Assembly: GCF_030580855.1 (NCBI RefSeq) | Contig: NZ_JAUQOP010000002.1 | Coordinates: 1 to 64,000, forward strand | DNA from: Pseudomonas citrullilanati | GTDB lineage: Bacteria > Pseudomonadota > Gammaproteobacteria > Pseudomonadales > Pseudomonadaceae | Reading direction: 5' to 3' | DNA: 64,000 nucleotides | In this document: one piece after another, positions 1 to 9,024 of the stretch | Numbering within the stretch: position 1 is the first letter of the stretch | How the letters are laid out: each line of letters starts with the position of its first letter | Position numbers and translations under genes: made by a program | The notes under the pieces: model-generated | The model's database searches: none | What the model was told of the DNA's origin: nothing | What the model saw: the letters and a program-made list of their open reading frames with translations, nothing else

Positions 1-407
1 CTGCCGCCGCGGCGGCGCGTGGCCTGCTCAACAGCCCGCCGGTCAAGGCACCCGCTGCCGCGCCTGCCGGCAATCGCGGCCAGGGCCAACTGCGCCTGGC
101 CAGCGGCACCCAGCAGTGCGTGATCAAGGCGCTGAGCCTCAAGGAAGCCCTGTTGGTGGTCAAGCGCAGCGACAACCTGCCCCAAGTGCTGGAAAGCGCC
201 GTGCTGGACATGGAGCAGGGCGACAACGCCGAAACCGCACGCCTGAACGGCTACCTGCACGCCATCGTCGCCCATGAGCAGACCCCCGACAGCGAATGGC
301 TGCAACTGACGTTCCGCTTCGTCGACAAAGACCCGCAGAAACTCGACTACATCTCCCGCCTGATCGCCCGCGGCACCGCCCAGAAGCACTTCGTACCTGG
401 GGCCTGA
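1..407 (+). CDS. C-terminal part of a response-regulator-like protein (5' end outside window)
   Basis: The frame is open from base 3 to a TGA at 405-407, giving about 134 residues with no credible internal start, so this is the tail of a longer protein. It begins with an Ala/Pro-rich linker, then a compact domain with the segments VIKALSLKEALLVVKR and WLQLTFRFVDKDPQKL; the alternation of strands and the closing helix look PilZ-like, but I cannot prove this. In the PAO1 order a two-component response regulator lies between phoU and the M23 peptidase/CorC/phoRB block, and this position fits that gene. The receiver domain would lie upstream. The function assignment is inference from synteny. Confidence 0.5.
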   Translation, partial: AAAAARGLLNSPPVKAPAAAPAGNRGQGQLRLASGTQQCVIKALSLKEALLVVKRSDNLPQVLESAVLDMEQGDNAETARLNGYLHAIVAHEQTPDSEWLQLTFRFVDKDPQKLDYISRLIARGTAQKHFVPGA

Positions 408-430
408 TTCCTTCGGCGCCTTTCAGTCCG

Positions 431-523
431 CTATCGCGAGCAAGCTCGCTCCCACAGTGGTCTCTGTTGTTCACAAAATTGTGTACACAGCAGATCCAGT
501 GTGGGAGCGAGCTTGCTCGCGAT
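431..523. repeat. REP doublet (REPIN), type GTGGGAGCGAGCTTGCTC
   Basis: Two oppositely oriented copies of a 24-base REP sequence face each other, one at 433-456 and the other at 500-523, each with its own GAGC/GCTC hairpin. The 43 bases between them contain no gene. The same doublet recurs at four other places in the window. Such doublets are non-autonomous elements mobilised in trans by RAYT transposases; no RAYT gene is present here. Confidence 0.9.
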
Positions 524-680
524 GGGGCCATCAGCCTCGGCAGAGTATCCAGACAGCTGTCGACGTCCTGACCCCGCTTATCTGAACTGTTACTTCCTAC
601 AGGTTAATTGTTGGGTCGTGCTTCCTAGATTGTCGTGAGCGGTCACTTTTCGTGAACGCATGACGAAACTGGAGTCTGCG

Positions 681-1793
681 ATGAACAAGTACATTGACCT
701 GGAAGAAAGAAACCGGATAGCCGATGACTTTCACCGGAGACAGGGCCCCTTACTCCCGGCTACGATCGATGAAGCCGTGGACGGGAAGATTTCCTATGCC
801 GACCTGGAGAAGGGGCTGACCGTTCGCTTTCCCTTTGTCGAGGGCATGCGGGTGGGGGCTCCCTATTATTTATCGCTGGGTTCAGGAGGTATCAGTTTTG
901 CGCTCTTTGGACAAATCCAGGAGGAAAATCAGGACACCGTCGTGCTGGTGCCAGCTGAAAAGGCGATGACTTTTCAAGGGCTAGAGATCAGCCTGGGTTA
1001 TCGTTATTTCGAATTCGAAGAGTCCGCTGCGCCATCGACCCACTATTCGGTGGAGGGGCGGATATACAAGCCGATAGTGGATGAAGCCGTTGATGGCGTT
1101 ATCCCCCTGGAAGTACTGTCGCAGGGCGTAAACCTCAGAATCAGATCCGCATCGTCCCTGTCACCTGGCGCACTGGTTTCTGTCTATTGGTGGGGGACGC
1201 ACGCGGATGGCTGTTTCGTCAAACACCTTACTGTCGGGCCGGAGCCGGCTGAAGATCTGCTCGTGCCGGTCGAGCCTGCTTGTCTGATGCCGCACAAAGG
1301 CGGCCACGTCAGAGTTATCTATACCGTGCTGTCGGCGACGGGGACCGAGACATCCCTTTTACTTGACCTTGCAGTCGCCAATGATCTGGCTGCGCCTTGG
1401 GCGGTTTATGCAGTGAGTGGGGACAATCGTGAGGCGGCCTCGGTCCTGCCTATCACTGAAGACGGCGGTGTTCCCATGTTGTTCAGTACCCGAGGGATGG
1501 TCGCAGGGGATGTGGCGATACTGATGTTCTACGGTGGGCAGCCGTACACGGAGTATATGCTGCGGCACTTGGTGAAGGCGTCCGACATTGAGGCGGGTCA
1601 TCTAACCTTTGTCGCTCCGAGACCGTTGCTAGAGTTGGATCTTCCTGCATGGGTTTGGAGTCTGGTCCATCGTCCGGATGGGGGGGTGGTGGGCGGGCCT
1701 GACTATTTGCTGACCTTGTTTGCCCCGAACAAAGAAAGCCACAACCCAATGCTGAAACATCCGTCGACTACGCTGGTCCATCCCAGCTGCTAG
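681..1793 (+). CDS. Hypothetical protein with repeated Ig-like domains
   Basis: I do not recognise a named family. The 370-residue product contains an internal duplication: a DEAVDG motif followed by a hydrophobic leucine and an LxxG turn occurs near residues 30-35 and again near 134-139, a spacing of about 104 residues. A third, more diverged module follows. The pattern of short beta strands ending in YxLxL or VxVYWWG suggests tandem immunoglobulin-like sandwiches. No signal peptide or membrane segment is visible. ATG 681 is preferred to ATG 660 because GGAG at 671-674 sits six bases upstream of it. The third-position composition looks less GC-rich than the neighbours, and the gene is inserted between otherwise syntenic Pho-region genes, which suggests lineage-specific acquisition. 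Confidence 0.7.
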   Translation: MNKYIDLEERNRIADDFHRRQGPLLPATIDEAVDGKISYADLEKGLTVRFPFVEGMRVGAPYYLSLGSGGISFALFGQIQEENQDTVVLVPAEKAMTFQGLEISLGYRYFEFEESAAPSTHYSVEGRIYKPIVDEAVDGVIPLEVLSQGVNLRIRSASSLSPGALVSVYWWGTHADGCFVKHLTVGPEPAEDLLVPVEPACLMPHKGGHVRVIYTVLSATGTETSLLLDLAVANDLAAPWAVYAVSGDNREAASVLPITEDGGVPMLFSTRGMVAGDVAILMFYGGQPYTEYMLRHLVKASDIEAGHLTFVAPRPLLELDLPAWVWSLVHRPDGGVVGGPDYLLTLFAPNKESHNPMLKHPSTTLVHPSC

Positions 1794-1834
1794 GCTGCTG
1801 TGCAAGCCTTCATTTTTCGACAGAACCTTTGCCC

Positions 1835-2731
1835 ATGCTCGTGCCCCTGTTGTACGCCTGCGCTCTTGTCATGGCCTCCACCTCGGTCGAGGCCATGACG
1901 ATCTACAAATCCACCGATGCCAATGGTGTCGTCTCCTACAGTGACCGCCCCAGCAAGGGCGCCCAGGTGTTCGTGTTCCGCGATCGCATGGTCGAGCGCC
2001 TGGAGCGACAGGTGTTCCTGGATATCAAGAAGCAGAAGGGCGCGGACGCGGTGTACGTGCGCAACGATTTGTACGCGCCGGTGGAGATCGAGCTGAGTTT
2101 CGCCGGGTTGGGCAATGTGAGCGGGGCGCCGAGCCGGCCGATCCGGCGGGTGTTGCCGGCGCGCAGCAACCTGCGCCTGGCGCTGCTCACGGCCACGCAG
2201 CCGGGCAAGCCGCTGGTGTATACCCCGAGGTTCGAATACTCCCTGGGCGACCCGGCCGGCGCGGCACAGGCCTATCGCTACCCGTTGCCGTGGCGGGGCG
2301 GGCCGTTCCGGTTGAGCCAGGGCGCCAACGGCCAGTACAGCCACTACGGCCCGAAGAACCGCTACGCCATGGACATCGCCATGCCCGAAGGCACGCCGAT
2401 CATCGCGGCGCGGGGCGGCGTGGTGATCAAGACCGAGAACGCGCAGACCGGCCGTGGCGATGATCCCTCGGGCAACTTCGTGCGAGTGCTGCACGACGAC
2501 GGGACCATGGGCGTCTACCTGCACTTGCAGAAGGGGTCGGTGAGCGTGCGCGAAGGGCAGCGAGTGACGGTGGGCTCGCCGCTGGCGTTGTCCGGCAATA
2601 CCGGCAACAGCTCCGGGCCACACCTGCATTTCGTGGTGCAGCGCAATACCGGGCTGGGGCTGGTGTCGATTCCCTACCAGTTCAGCGAACCGCTGGGGGA
2701 GCTGCCCAACTTTGCGTTGGGCAAGCAGTAG
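1835..2731 (+). CDS. Secreted M23 (LytM-type) peptidase with N-terminal DUF4124 domain
   Basis: The 298-residue product starts with a cleavable signal peptide (about residues 1-20, ending STSVEA) and should act on peptidoglycan in the periplasm. A DUF4124-like segment (IYKSTDANGVVSYSDRPS) follows. The C-terminal half is an M23 domain: YAMDIAMPEGTPIIAARGGVV-like core, HLQKG, and the GPHLHF metal/catalytic motif. The usual HxxxD zinc-ligand motif reads RYAMD here, so the canonical first histidine is missing at that spot. ATG 1835 is chosen; a TTG six bases upstream would add two residues. Same strand as the preceding gene and convergent with the CorC gene. Corresponds by position to PAO1 PA5363. 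Confidence 0.85.
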   Translation: MLVPLLYACALVMASTSVEAMTIYKSTDANGVVSYSDRPSKGAQVFVFRDRMVERLERQVFLDIKKQKGADAVYVRNDLYAPVEIELSFAGLGNVSGAPSRPIRRVLPARSNLRLALLTATQPGKPLVYTPRFEYSLGDPAGAAQAYRYPLPWRGGPFRLSQGANGQYSHYGPKNRYAMDIAMPEGTPIIAARGGVVIKTENAQTGRGDDPSGNFVRVLHDDGTMGVYLHLQKGSVSVREGQRVTVGSPLALSGNTGNSSGPHLHFVVQRNTGLGLVSIPYQFSEPLGELPNFALGKQ

Positions 2732-2754
2732 TCCTGGAGATTCAGAGGGCTTTT

Positions 2755-2894
2755 TGTGGCGAGGGGATTTAGCGAAACGTCGCACCGCCCCGCTGGGGTG
2801 CGAAGCGCCCCCAACCCTATCTACCACCGCGTTGGTTCAGTCAGGACTCTGGGGGCCGCTTCGCGACCCAGCGGGGATAAATCCCCTCGCCACA
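2755..2894. repeat. Long imperfect inverted repeat, GTGGCGAGGGG-type REP doublet
   Basis: TGTGGCGAGGGGATTT at 2755-2770 is mirrored by its complement at 2879-2894, and the inner flanks (CCGCTGGGGTGCGAAGCG on the left, an imperfect complement on the right) also pair. The element fills the gap between two convergent genes and could form a long hairpin in either transcript, so it may also act as a bidirectional terminator. Confidence 0.85.
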
Positions 2895-2912
2895 AAGGTT
2901 ATGCGCCCGCAC

Positions 2913-4253
2913 TCAATCGAGCATCAACACCTTCGCCAGGATGATCTTCGGCCCCTTCATCTTCTTGATGATGATCCGCAGGCCTTCGACTTCCAGCACT
3001 TCTTCCTCTTCCGGCACGCGCTTGAGGGTTTCATAGACCAGCCCGGCGAGGGTTTCGGCCTCGATGTGGTCCAGGTCGATCCCCAGCAGGCGCTCGACCT
3101 TGAACAGCGGCGTGTCGCCGCGCACCAGCAGCTTGCCCGGCTGGTAGGCCAGGATGCCGCGCTCGGCCTTGCGGTGTTCGTCCTGGATATCGCCCACCAG
3201 CACTTCCAGCACGTCTTCCATGGTCAGGTAGCCGATGATGTTGCCGTCGGCTTCCTCGACCACGGCGAAGTGCGAGCCGCCCTTGCGGAACTGCTCCAGC
3301 AGCTGTGACAGCGGCATGTGCCGCGACACGCGCTCCAGCGGCCGGGTCAGTTCGGCCAGGTTGAACGACTCGGGAATGTGATCCAGGGCCGCCAGTTCCA
3401 GCAGCAGGTCCTTGATGTGCAGCAGGCCGACGAACTCCTGGCGCTCGCTGTCGTACACCGGGTAGCGGCTGAACTTGTGGCGCCGGAACATCGCCAGGAT
3501 TTCCTTGAGCGGCGCGTTGAATTCCAGGGTCACCAGGTCTTCCCGGGAGTTGGCCCAGTCCACCACTTCCAGCTCGCCCATTTCCACGGCCGAGGCCAGT
3601 ACGCGCATGCCCTGGTCGCTGGGGTCCTGGCCGCGGCTGGAGTGCAGGATCAGCTTCAGTTCCTCGCGGCTGTAATGGTGTTCGTGGTGCGGGCCGGGCT
3701 CGCCCTGGCCGGCAATGCGCAGGATGGCGTTGGCGCTGGCGTTGAGCAGGTAGATCGCCGGGTACATGGCCCAGTAGAACAGGTACAGCGGCACGGCGGT
3801 CCACAGCGACAGCAGTTCGGGCTTGCGGATCGCCCAGGACTTGGGCGCCAGCTCACCGACCACGATGTGCAGGTAGGAAATGATGAAGAACGCGGTGAAG
3901 AACGACACCGCCTTGATCACTTCCGGCGACTGCACGCCCACCGCGCCCAGCAGCGGCTCGAGGATGTGGGCGAACGCCGGTTCACCGACCCAGCCCAGTC
4001 CCAGGGACGCCAGGGTAATACCCAACTGGCACGCCGACAGGTACGCGTCGAGCTGGCTGTGGACGGTGCGCAGGATGTGCCCGCGCCAGCCGTTCTGCTC
4101 GGCGATGGCCTCGACCCGGGTCGAGCGCAGCTTGACCATGGCGAACTCCGCCGCAACGAAGAAGCCGTTGAGCAAAACCAGGATCAGAGCAAAGAGAATC
4201 ATGCCGAATTCGGCAAAGAGTGTAACGAGGGACAAGCCAGGGGAAGGGTCCAT
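2913..4253 (-). CDS. CNNM/CorC-HlyC family membrane protein
   Basis: The 446-residue product has an N-terminal DUF21/CNNM transmembrane domain (hydrophobic helices beginning GMILFALILVLLNGFFVAAEFAMVK), a pair of CBS domains in the middle (YPVYDSERQEFVGLLHIKDLL and the region ending IIGYLTMEDVLEVLVGDI), and a CorC/HlyC C-terminal domain. This family is linked to magnesium or cobalt transport and is often mislabelled haemolysin. The chosen ATG starts MDPSPGL; an upstream in-frame start at 4319 would place an unusual charged stretch before the first helix. It follows phoR on the same strand with a 124-base gap. Position matches PAO1 PA5362. Confidence 0.88.
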   Translation of the reverse strand: MDPSPGLSLVTLFAEFGMILFALILVLLNGFFVAAEFAMVKLRSTRVEAIAEQNGWRGHILRTVHSQLDAYLSACQLGITLASLGLGWVGEPAFAHILEPLLGAVGVQSPEVIKAVSFFTAFFIISYLHIVVGELAPKSWAIRKPELLSLWTAVPLYLFYWAMYPAIYLLNASANAILRIAGQGEPGPHHEHHYSREELKLILHSSRGQDPSDQGMRVLASAVEMGELEVVDWANSREDLVTLEFNAPLKEILAMFRRHKFSRYPVYDSERQEFVGLLHIKDLLLELAALDHIPESFNLAELTRPLERVSRHMPLSQLLEQFRKGGSHFAVVEEADGNIIGYLTMEDVLEVLVGDIQDEHRKAERGILAYQPGKLLVRGDTPLFKVERLLGIDLDHIEAETLAGLVYETLKRVPEEEEVLEVEGLRIIIKKMKGPKIILAKVLMLD

Positions 4254-4377
4254 GATGGAGTTTTGCAGGTTCCGTATTAGCCGTAAAAGTAGGAAATGAG
4301 TGCCTGAAAAGGCAGGCACAAGTCAGCCAATGTAGCGGCTGACTCGGCTGTTGCCTAGGGGGCAGTGCTGGCCGGTA

Positions 4378-5700
4378 TCAATCGGCCGGGCTGGCGAGGC
4401 GCGCGCGTACCACCTGGGCCGGCGTGAAATGGCAGGTGAAGGTGCTGCCGTGGCCGGGCACGCTGCTGATTTCCATGCGCCCGCGGTGGCGCAGCAGGAC
4501 ATGCTTGACGATCGCCAGGCCCAGGCCGGTGCCCCCGGTGTTGGAGTTGCGGCTGGAGTCGACGCGGTAGAAGCGTTCGGTCAGGCGCGGCAGGTGCTTG
4601 TTGTCGATGCCGATGCCCGAGTCGCGCACGCTCAGGTGCGCGCCTTGTTCGTCGCCCCACCAGCGCACATGGATGCGGCCTTGCTCGGGGGTGTACTTGA
4701 CCGCGTTGAACACCAGGTTGGAAAACGCGCTGCGCAGTTCCGCCTCGCTGCCTTTGAGCTGCACGGTGGGGTCGGCTTCCAGGGTGATGGTCTGTTGCTT
4801 GGGCCCGGACAATTCCTGCGCGTCCTCGGCGATGGTTTGCAGCAGGTCGTCGATGGGCACCGGCTGGTTGTCCGACGGGTAGTCGGTGGCCTCCAGTTTC
4901 GCCAGCAGCAGCAAGTCGTTGAGCAGGGTCTGCATGCGCCCGCTTTGCTGGTGCATCTGCTGCAAGGCCCGGCTCCAGCGCGGGTTCACCTCCTCGACGT
5001 TGTCGAGCAGGGTCTCCAGGTAACCGCAGATCACCGTCAACGGCGTGCGCAGTTCGTGGGACACGTTGGCGATGAAGTCCTTGCGCATCTGTTCCAGCTG
5101 GTGGATGCGGGTGACGTCCCGCACCAGCATCAGGTGCTCGTTGTTGCCGTAGCGCGTGATGTACAGCTGGATCCGCAACCGATCATTGGTGGGCGAAGGG
5201 ATTTCCAGCGGTTCGGCGTAATTGTCCTGCTCGAAGTATTCCTTGAAGCGCGGATGGCGCACCAGGTTGGTCACCGGCTGGCCGCTGTCCTGGGGCGTCT
5301 TGAGGCCCAGCAGGGTTTCGGCGGCGCGGTTCCACCATTCCAGGTTGCCCTCGCTGTCGAGCATGATCACCGCGTCCTTGAGGGCGGCAGTGGACTCCTG
5401 GACCCGGTCGATCACCGCTTGCAGGCGCCCGCGCACGCGCTGGTCGCGCCGTTGCAGGTGGTAGATGCTGTCGAACACCTCGCCCCACAGGCCATAGCCA
5501 TCGGGCGGGGCTTCGTCGGGCTGGTGCAGGCGCAGCCATTCGTGCAGGCGCAGCAGTTGCTTGAGGGTCCAGGCCAGGTAGAGCCCCAGGCCTGCGGCCA
5601 GGCTCCAGCCGTAATAGCCGGTGATCAGGCCGACGACCAGGCTGCCGGTCACCAGCAACAACATGTGGCGAATCAGGGTGCCATGCCAGTTTTGATTCAC
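4378..5700 (-). CDS. phoR: Phosphate regulon sensor histidine kinase PhoR
   Basis: PhoR senses phosphate limitation through the Pst/PhoU system and phosphorylates PhoB. The 440-residue product has an N-terminal hydrophobic hairpin (about residues 12-45), a linker, a PAS domain (about 100-200), a dimerisation/phosphoacceptor helix with VSHELRTPLT (His215), and an ATPase domain with the N box NLVFNAVKYT, DSGIGI and GTGLGLAIVKH. Length and order match Pseudomonas PhoR. It lies 45 bases downstream of phoB on the same strand, so both are probably one operon. Confidence 0.97.
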   Translation of the reverse strand: MNQNWHGTLIRHMLLLVTGSLVVGLITGYYGWSLAAGLGLYLAWTLKQLLRLHEWLRLHQPDEAPPDGYGLWGEVFDSIYHLQRRDQRVRGRLQAVIDRVQESTAALKDAVIMLDSEGNLEWWNRAAETLLGLKTPQDSGQPVTNLVRHPRFKEYFEQDNYAEPLEIPSPTNDRLRIQLYITRYGNNEHLMLVRDVTRIHQLEQMRKDFIANVSHELRTPLTVICGYLETLLDNVEEVNPRWSRALQQMHQQSGRMQTLLNDLLLLAKLEATDYPSDNQPVPIDDLLQTIAEDAQELSGPKQQTITLEADPTVQLKGSEAELRSAFSNLVFNAVKYTPEQGRIHVRWWGDEQGAHLSVRDSGIGIDNKHLPRLTERFYRVDSSRNSNTGGTGLGLAIVKHVLLRHRGRMEISSVPGHGSTFTCHFTPAQVVRARLASPAD

Positions 5701-5745
5701 GTGAACGCGCGTCCTTGTCAGCTTGTCGGGCGGTAAGGGCTCGGA

Positions 5746-6435
5746 TCAGGCCTTTGTCGAAAAACGATACCCGGTGCCGCGCACGGTTTGTACCAGATTC
5801 TCGTAGGCGTCGCCGAGGGCCTTGCGCAGGCGTCGGATGTGCACGTCCACGGTACGTTCCTCGACATAGACGTTGCCGCCCCAGACCTGGTCCAGCAGTT
5901 GCCCGCGGGTGTAGGCGCGCTCCTGGTGGGTCATGAAGAATTGCAGCAGGCGGTATTCGGTGGGGCCCATCTCGGCGGGTTTGCCGTCGATGGTCACGCG
6001 GTGGCTGATGGGGTCCAGCAACAGGCCGCCGACTTCGATCGGCGCCTCGCCGTCTGTCGGCCCGGCCCGGCGCAGCACGGCCTTCAGGCGGGCGACCAGT
6101 TCGCGCGGGGAAAACGGCTTGGTGATGTAGTCGTCGGCACCCACTTCCAGGCCCTGGATCTTGTTGTCCTCTTCGCCCTTGGCGGTGAGCATGATGATCG
6201 GGATGTCCCCGGTCAGCTCGTCGCGCTTGAGCCGGCGCGCCAGTTCGATGCCCGACGTACCGGGCAGCATCCAGTCCAGCAGGATGAGGTCGGGCTTGCG
6301 GTCGACGATGATGGCGTGGGCCTGTTGAGCGTTCTCTGCTTCCATGCAGTCATAGCCGGCCATCTCCAACGCGACGGCAATCATCTCGCGGATGGGCGCC
6401 TCGTCGTCGACGATCAGAATGCTCCTGCCAACCAT
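5746..6435 (-). CDS. phoB: Phosphate regulon response regulator PhoB
   Basis: OmpR-family regulator of 229 residues that activates Pho-box promoters when phosphorylated. The receiver domain has the acidic pair Asp10/Asp11, the phosphoacceptor Asp54 in LLDWMLPG and the conserved Lys in MLTAKGEE. The C-terminal winged helix contains [14 protein letters not shown] and the closing VRGTGYRF, both typical of PhoB. Transcribed ahead of phoR. A candidate Pho box lies about 55-70 bases upstream of the start, consistent with autoregulation. Confidence 0.98.
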   Translation of the reverse strand: MVGRSILIVDDEAPIREMIAVALEMAGYDCMEAENAQQAHAIIVDRKPDLILLDWMLPGTSGIELARRLKRDELTGDIPIIMLTAKGEEDNKIQGLEVGADDYITKPFSPRELVARLKAVLRRAGPTDGEAPIEVGGLLLDPISHRVTIDGKPAEMGPTEYRLLQFFMTHQERAYTRGQLLDQVWGGNVYVEERTVDVHIRRLRKALGDAYENLVQTVRGTGYRFSTKA

Positions 6436-6488
6436 GGGGTAATCCTCTTGTCATTTAACTGTCTTGCGCCGCATTAGATAACGGAATT

Positions 6489-6506
6489 ATTGCAGTCGTG
6501 TGACAG
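6489..6506 (-). promoter_or_regulatory. Candidate Pho box upstream of phoB
   Basis: On the minus strand the bases read CTGTCAC, four spacer bases, CTGCAAT, against the Pho-box consensus of two CTGTCAT half-sites with a 4-base spacer (11-base period). The first half matches six of seven positions and the second five of seven. It lies 54-71 bases upstream of the phoB start, as expected for PhoB autoactivation. Confidence 0.6.
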
Positions 6507-6587
6507 TCATTTCATTGACCGGCAGCGCCGGGGATCCTGGACTAAGCTTTTGAGTCCGAATCCTGACAACCACAAAAGAAGGTTTCC

Positions 6588-6971
6588 ATGACTTACTTGA
6601 CCCGATCCATCAAGGCACTGGCGGTAACGGCGGCCCTGGCGTTGCCGGCGTGGGCTTTCGCAGCGGAGCCGGCGATGGAAAAAGACGGCATGTTGACCGA
6701 TCACCAGGGCATGACGCTGTACACGTTTGCCAAGGACGCTGGCGCCAAGTCGATGTGCAATGGCCAATGCGCAACCAACTGGCCGCCGCTCATGGCCAAG
6801 GACAGCGACAAGCCCATGGGCAAATGGACCGTGATCACCCGCGACGACGGCACCAAGCAGTGGGCCTACGATGGCAAGCCGCTCTATACCTTCGTGATGG
6901 ACAAGAAAGCGGGGGACGATACCGGCGACGGGAAGATGGACGGCGCCTGGAAGATCGCCAAGCCTGACTGA
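6588..6971 (+). CDS. Small secreted protein of the PF03640 (COG4315) family
   Basis: The 127-residue product has a signal peptide ending AWAFA (about residue 25) and no lipobox cysteine. The mature part carries two copies of the short repeat typical of PF03640: GMTLYTFAKDA with the CNGQCATNWPPLM segment, and GKPLYTFVMDKKAGDDTGDG. The two cysteines could form a disulphide. The biochemical role of the family is unknown; members are periplasmic. It is divergent from phoB across 152 bases, so Pho control is conceivable but not shown. Confidence 0.85.
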   Translation: MTYLTRSIKALAVTAALALPAWAFAAEPAMEKDGMLTDHQGMTLYTFAKDAGAKSMCNGQCATNWPPLMAKDSDKPMGKWTVITRDDGTKQWAYDGKPLYTFVMDKKAGDDTGDGKMDGAWKIAKPD

Positions 6972-7003
6972 CAGATTTTCATCCAGTTAGGCGACAGATC
7001 ATC

Positions 7004-7134
7004 TGTGGCGAGGGGCCCCCTGTGGGAGCAAGGCCTGCCCGCGATGAAGGCGCTGCGGTCTTTCAGGATCGAGGCGCTTGTTTCGCGAGCAAGCTTTGCT
7101 CCCACGGCAAACGGGGATAAATCCCCTCGCCACA
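7004..7134. repeat. Nested REP doublet: GTGGGAGC-type inside GTGGCGAGGGG-type
   Basis: The outer arms are TGTGGCGAGGGG (7004-7015) and ATCCCCTCGCCACA (ending 7134). Inside lies a second inverted pair of the other REP class, at 7021-7044 and 7083-7105. The element separates the convergent PF03640 and ubiA genes. Confidence 0.85.
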
Positions 7135-7169
7135 AGACCACGAAATGGCTGCTGGACAGTCGATCAGCC

Positions 7170-8060
7170 TCAGCGCAACGCGTAGTCCAGCACGATCCCC
7201 ACGAAAATCGCCATCCCCGCCCAATGGTTGTGCAGGAACGCCTGGAAGCAGCGCATCCGGTCCTTGCCGCGGGTGTACCAGGACTCCCAGGCAAAGCACG
7301 CGGCGGCGACCACCAGGCCGAGGTGGAACCAGCCGCCGAGCTTGAATTGCGCGCCGGCCAGCAATAGGCAGCCCAGGGCCAGGCCTTGCAGGATCAGGAT
7401 GATCACCCGGTCGGCGTCGCCGAACAGGATCGCCGTGGATTTGACCCCGATCCGCAAGTCATCGTCCCGGTCGGTCATGGCGTAGTAGGTGTCGTAGGCC
7501 ACGGTCCACAGCAGGTTGGCGATGTACAACAGCCACGCGGCGGCCGGCAGATGGCCGGTTTCGGCGGTGAACGCCATCGGCATGCCCCAGGAAAACGCCG
7601 CCCCCAGCACCACTTGCGGGTAGTAGGTGTAGCGCTTCATGAACGGGTAGGTGAACGCCAGGGCCAGCCCGCCCAGGGACAGCAGGATGGTCGGCGCGTT
7701 GGTGCACAGCACCAGCAGGAAACTCACGCCCATCAGCACGACGAAGAACACCAGGGCCTCTTTCGAACTGATCTTGCCGCTCGCCAGCGGGCGCTGTGCG
7801 GTGCGCTTGACGTGGCCGTCCACCTTGCGGTCGGCCCAGTCGTTGATCACGCAACCGCCGGCGCGGGTCAGCACCACGCCGAGGACGAAAATCACGATGT
7901 TGGCCAGGGAGGGCGAGCCCTCGCCAGCGACCCACAGGGCCCACAGCGTCGGCCACAGCAGCAGGTAGATGCCGATGGGCTTGTCCATGCGCGTCAGTTG
8001 CACGAAGTCCCAGGCCCGCGGGTTCAGGCGGTTCAGGGATTTGAGCAGTTGCAGGTACAT
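7170..8060 (-). CDS. ubiA: 4-hydroxybenzoate polyprenyltransferase UbiA
   Basis: Inner-membrane enzyme that prenylates 4-hydroxybenzoate, the second step of ubiquinone synthesis. The 296-residue product is rich in membrane helices and has both Asp-rich prenyl-diphosphate sites: [16 protein letters not shown] in the first half and [17 protein letters not shown] in the second. The start [19 protein letters not shown] is the usual family start. Its ATG shares one base with the ubiC stop codon (TGATG), so the two are translationally coupled. Confidence 0.97.
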   Translation of the reverse strand: MYLQLLKSLNRLNPRAWDFVQLTRMDKPIGIYLLLWPTLWALWVAGEGSPSLANIVIFVLGVVLTRAGGCVINDWADRKVDGHVKRTAQRPLASGKISSKEALVFFVVLMGVSFLLVLCTNAPTILLSLGGLALAFTYPFMKRYTYYPQVVLGAAFSWGMPMAFTAETGHLPAAAWLLYIANLLWTVAYDTYYAMTDRDDDLRIGVKSTAILFGDADRVIILILQGLALGCLLLAGAQFKLGGWFHLGLVVAAACFAWESWYTRGKDRMRCFQAFLHNHWAGMAIFVGIVLDYALR

Positions 8061-8665
8061 CAGCAATTCTCCGAATAGGCGCGGGCGACCGTCCACACGC
8101 GCGGCAGGAAGACTTCCGCCACCAGCACGTTCAGCGCCCCGCGGTCGAAACGCGAACGGCGGCCCCACAGTTCGCGGCTGCGCACGGCGGTCGGCAGCCA
8201 TTGCTCGGGGTAATGGCACACCTCGATGGCCCGGCGCTGGAACGCCTGGTCACAAAACAGCAGTTCGCCCAGGGAGCGGCTGCCCAGTTCATCCATGTGC
8301 AGGCCGTCACCCTGCAAGGCGCTGCGTGCCGCCACGCTGCGGGCGAACACCCACGGTTCGCCGTGGCCGCGCAGGTACACCTCGCGCACCCAGCCCTCGC
8401 TGCCTGGCGCCAGGTCCAGTGCGGCGCATTCGTCGGGGCGCAGCGTTTGCCAGCCCTCGAACAGCGGGGTCACGCTGAAATGGTCGTCCGACAGGCGCGT
8501 CAGCCGACGGGTCAGGGAACCTTCGTCGAACAGCCAGTCGAGTACACAGGCATCGGGACGGGGCGAGAGCAGGGGCCCGGTCAGCCATTTGAGTGTAGGA
8601 AATAGCGAATTTGTCGGCGGCACAGCGGTCAGCAATGGCAGCGAATGAGGCCGCGAGCTTACCAT
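8060..8665 (-). CDS. ubiC: Chorismate lyase UbiC
   Basis: Removes pyruvate from chorismate to give 4-hydroxybenzoate, the substrate of UbiA encoded immediately downstream. Family features include [44 protein letters not shown] and WGRRSRF near the C terminus. With ATG 8665 the protein is 201 residues, some 15 longer than the usual pseudomonad UbiC, so a later non-ATG start is possible. Divergent from the rubredoxin gene. Confidence 0.93.
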   Translation of the reverse strand: MVSSRPHSLPLLTAVPPTNSLFPTLKWLTGPLLSPRPDACVLDWLFDEGSLTRRLTRLSDDHFSVTPLFEGWQTLRPDECAALDLAPGSEGWVREVYLRGHGEPWVFARSVAARSALQGDGLHMDELGSRSLGELLFCDQAFQRRAIEVCHYPEQWLPTAVRSRELWGRRSRFDRGALNVLVAEVFLPRVWTVARAYSENC

Positions 8666-8818
8666 GCCGGTCGGCGATGTTGACGGGTTGGCCCCGCCGT
8701 CGCATCGATCACGCTTGCATCTGGCGCGGCCGATCAGTACAAAACCCCTGAGCCGGAAGGGCGCACTCATCGACCCGACCAATACCGGCAAACGCCTGAC
8801 ACCTGAGGAAGTACCTGC

Positions 8819-8986
8819 ATGAAGAAGTGGCAATGTATCGTCTGCGGCCTGATCTACGACGAAGCCGTTGGTTGGCCCGATGACGGCATCCCCGCCGAGA
8901 CCCGTTGGGAAGACGTGCCGGAAGACTGGCTGTGCCCGGACTGCGGCGTCGGCAAGATGGATTTCGAGATGATCGAGATCAACTGA
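8819..8986 (+). CDS. rubA: Rubredoxin
   Basis: A 55-residue iron protein that passes electrons from rubredoxin reductase to acceptors such as alkane hydroxylases or oxidative-stress enzymes. The four iron-binding cysteines are visible in CIVCG near the N terminus and CPDCG near the C terminus, with the typical [15 protein letters not shown] segment. GAGGAA precedes the ATG by ten bases. The reductase gene follows after 38 bases on the same strand. PAO1 has two rubredoxins here; only one is present in this window. Confidence 0.96.
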   Translation: MKKWQCIVCGLIYDEAVGWPDDGIPAETRWEDVPEDWLCPDCGVGKMDFEMIEIN

Positions 8987-9024
8987 GCGAATCCCCCTGA
9001 TCGTTTGCCCGGATGGAGAGCAAC

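Noticed and set aside
2712..4280. Plus-strand open frames opposite the CorC gene
   Set aside because: Shadow frames rich in Gln/His/Val; the CBS and DUF21 domains are on the minus strand.
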